Source of the DNA: Paracoccaceae bacterium
Lineage (GTDB): Bacteria > Pseudomonadota > Alphaproteobacteria > Rhodobacterales > Rhodobacteraceae
Length of the DNA: 64,000 nt
Direction: 5' to 3'
Assembly: GCA_022843025.1 (NCBI GenBank)
Contig: JALHOL010000005.1
Coordinates: forward strand, 1 to 64,000
The notes beneath the pieces were generated by a model. That model ran no database searches. It was not told where the DNA came from and saw only the letters and a list, made by a program, of their open reading frames with translations. Within the stretch, counting starts at the first letter, position 1, and each line of letters begins with the position of its first letter. This document shows positions 62,623 through 64,000 of this stretch, piece by piece. The translations under genes were made by a program, and so were the position numbers.

Positions 62623-63673
62623 CGCGGGCATCCCCTGCCTTTGGATGCGCGGCGGCACATCAAAGGCGGCGGTGTTCCTTGGCTCGGACCTGCCCGCCGA
62701 TGCGGTTGCGCGCGACCAGCTTTTGCTGCGGATCATGGGCAGCCCCGACCCACGCCAGATCGATGGCATCGGCGGGGCCGACCCGCTCACCTCAAAGGTG
62801 GCGATCCTCTCCCGCTCCAACCGGCCCGATGCCGATGTGGACTACCTATTCCTGCAAGTCTTCGTCGATCAGGCGCTGGTGTCAGATGCGCAGGGTTGCG
62901 GCAACATCCTTGCCGCGGTCGGCCCCGCTGCCATCGAACGCGGGCTGGTTGCCGCTGCGGGCAGCATGACGCCGGTCCGCATTCACATGGTCAACACCGG
63001 CGAAGTCGCGCGGGCCGAGGTGCAGACCCCAGACGGTCGCGTCCGCTATGACGGGGGCACCGCGATCGACGGCGTTCCCGGCACCGCTGCACCCATCCCT
63101 CTTCTGTTCCAGAACATCGCAGGCTCGATGTGCGGCAGCCTGCTGCCGACCGGCCGCGTACGGGATGTGATCGACGGGGTAGACTGCACCTTGATCGACA
63201 ACGGAATGCCCATCGTCATTCTCCGCGCCTCAGATTTCGGCCTGACCGGGCAGGAAACCTGCGCAGAGATCGAAGCGATGGATCAGGTCAAGGCGCGGAT
63301 CGAGCGTATCCGCCTGCAAGCCGGGGGCCTGATGGGTCTTGGTGACGTGACCACGGCCTCTGTACCCAAGATGACCTTGGTCTCGGCGCCAATCAACGGT
63401 GGCGCAATCAACACCCGCAGCTTCATTCCAAAGCGCGTCCATTCCTCGGTCGGGGTTTTTGCTGCCATCTCTGTGGCCACCGCCTGCCTGATGCCAGACA
63501 GCCCGGCAGCCAAACTGGCGGTAATCCCCGCCGATGGCCGCTTTTCCATCGAACACCCCTCTGGGGCAACCGAGGTGTTTCTCGACATCGACGCCGATCA
63601 CAACGTCCGTGGCGCAGGCTCGAACCGAACCGCCCGCAAACTGATGGACGGACGGGCTTTCCCGCGCTTGTGA
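62615..63673 (+). CDS. galD: 4-oxalomesaconate tautomerase, PrpF family
   Basis: 352 residues from the ATG at 62615 ([19 protein letters not shown]); the frame reaches further back only inside galC. PrpF-fold motifs are [33 protein letters not shown] and [17 protein letters not shown] with the active-site Cys, plus TCLM-like [14 protein letters not shown]. GalD tautomerises the keto or enol form of 4-oxalomesaconate before hydration by GalB. End of the gal operon. Confidence 0.9.
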   Translation: MSDAGIPCLWMRGGTSKAAVFLGSDLPADAVARDQLLLRIMGSPDPRQIDGIGGADPLTSKVAILSRSNRPDADVDYLFLQVFVDQALVSDAQGCGNILAAVGPAAIERGLVAAAGSMTPVRIHMVNTGEVARAEVQTPDGRVRYDGGTAIDGVPGTAAPIPLLFQNIAGSMCGSLLPTGRVRDVIDGVDCTLIDNGMPIVILRASDFGLTGQETCAEIEAMDQVKARIERIRLQAGGLMGLGDVTTASVPKMTLVSAPINGGAINTRSFIPKRVHSSVGVFAAISVATACLMPDSPAAKLAVIPADGRFSIEHPSGATEVFLDIDADHNVRGAGSNRTARKLMDGRAFPRL

Positions 63674-63903
63674 GAACCCGCCGGAAGCAGGGAACGGCGC
63701 CGCGCAGTGTCAGACATTTCCCCGCGATGTCCCATCTGTCACCCTCACGCCATTTCCCCGTACGCAGCACGCCGCCCAAAGCGGACCCACGGCTGATGCA
63801 GATCAAGGTGCCATTCCCGATGCCTGCCTAAGGTGGCTGCGCGGCGCGAACAGGGGTCGACCGCCCTTCCAAAGCCCCGCGCGGACCACGACAGGAACGG
63901 AAC

Positions 63904-64000
63904 ATGCCCCCTTCAAACAAGGTGACGGATATCGCAAGCAAGGCGAAACCCGTCGCCGCGGCTAAGTCGCCCGGCGCGGAACATGCGCGGCTGGTTCCTG
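63904..64000 (+). CDS. Possible CDS truncated by the right window edge
   Basis: The ATG at 63904, preceded by AGGAACGGAAC, opens a frame without stops to the window end (MPPSNKVTDIASKAKPVAAA and 12 further residues). Lys/Ala-rich start with no recognisable domain. About 230 bases separate it from galD. Assignment is tentative. Confidence 0.4.
   Translation, partial: MPPSNKVTDIASKAKPVAAAKSPGAEHARLVP

Overview
The window reads as chromosome of a Rhodobacteraceae-like alphaproteobacterium. It is GC-rich with densely packed, often ATGA-overlapping operons, and its layout (pcaQ divergent from pcaDCHG, a DUF849 gene and pcaB; pobA with an AraC regulator) resembles roseobacter-type aromatic catabolism. 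This assignment is inferred from gene content. No rRNA, tRNA or CRISPR was recognised.

Layout. (1) 1-12.6 kb: secreted and unknown proteins, an exported S33-type hydrolase, an AraC regulator, small exported proteins and a decaying patch. The patch holds aqpZ with an in-frame amber codon, a frameshifted SH3-domain gene and a dead IS6-family element. (2) 12.6-18.7 kb: an osmoregulated periplasmic glucan locus (TTC38-like TPR protein, OpgC, OpgH, secreted esterase) plus an exported FG-GAP-like protein. (3) 18.8-23.1 kb: a ThDP enzyme coupled to a CaiB-type CoA-transferase, a YHS protein and an SGNH-like protein. (4) 23.4-31.3 kb: the protocatechuate 3,4-cleavage branch pcaB-BKACE-pcaG-pcaH-pcaC-pcaD with pcaQ, then pobA and its AraC regulator. 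(5) 31.3-42.2 kb: an XylR/V4R-type enhancer-binding-protein relative, aromatic aldehyde dehydrogenase, CalA-like coniferyl-alcohol dehydrogenase, an outer-membrane channel, a complete branched-chain-type ABC importer and a hydrolase. (6) 42.2-47.6 kb: a vanillyl-alcohol/eugenol-oxidase-type flavoenzyme, an HxlR regulator, and four consecutive genes with export signals (metallo-beta-lactamase-fold hydrolase, SnoaL-like protein, intradiol dioxygenase, VOC protein). (7) 47.6-52.1 kb: YciI, LigB, an alpha/beta-hydrolase-LigA fusion, a LigM/DesA-type tetrahydrofolate-dependent O-demethylase and its GntR regulator. (8) 52.1-57.2 kb: a CoA-dependent hydroxycinnamate unit (amidohydrolase, crotonase, feruloyl-CoA synthetase, SDR, MarR). 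(9) 57.2-63.7 kb: a tandem-HTH LysR regulator and a DUF1932 dehydrogenase, divergent from galB-VOC dioxygenase-metF-galC-galD. A truncated ORF runs off the right edge.

How it fits together. The window looks like a lignin-monomer catabolic island. Allylphenols or benzylic alcohols are oxidised by the VAO-type enzyme. Coniferyl alcohol passes through CalA and aldehyde dehydrogenase to ferulate, and CoA-dependent chain shortening gives vanillate or 4-hydroxybenzoate. PobA or LigM then yields protocatechuate for intradiol cleavage. Syringyl compounds would go through the O-demethylase to 3-O-methylgallate or gallate, then LigAB and GalD/GalB/GalC to pyruvate and oxaloacetate, with MetF recycling methyl-tetrahydrofolate. 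No ligC, ligI, pcaIJ or pcaF is seen here, which supports a gallate rather than protocatechuate role for the 4,5-type enzymes and a possible BKACE bypass of PcaIJ/PcaF.

The most novel items are the hydrolase-LigA fusion, the exported ring-cleavage gene set, and candidate operators shared between promoters (an 18-mer near the HxlR gene; four TGTATACA sites around the GntR gene).
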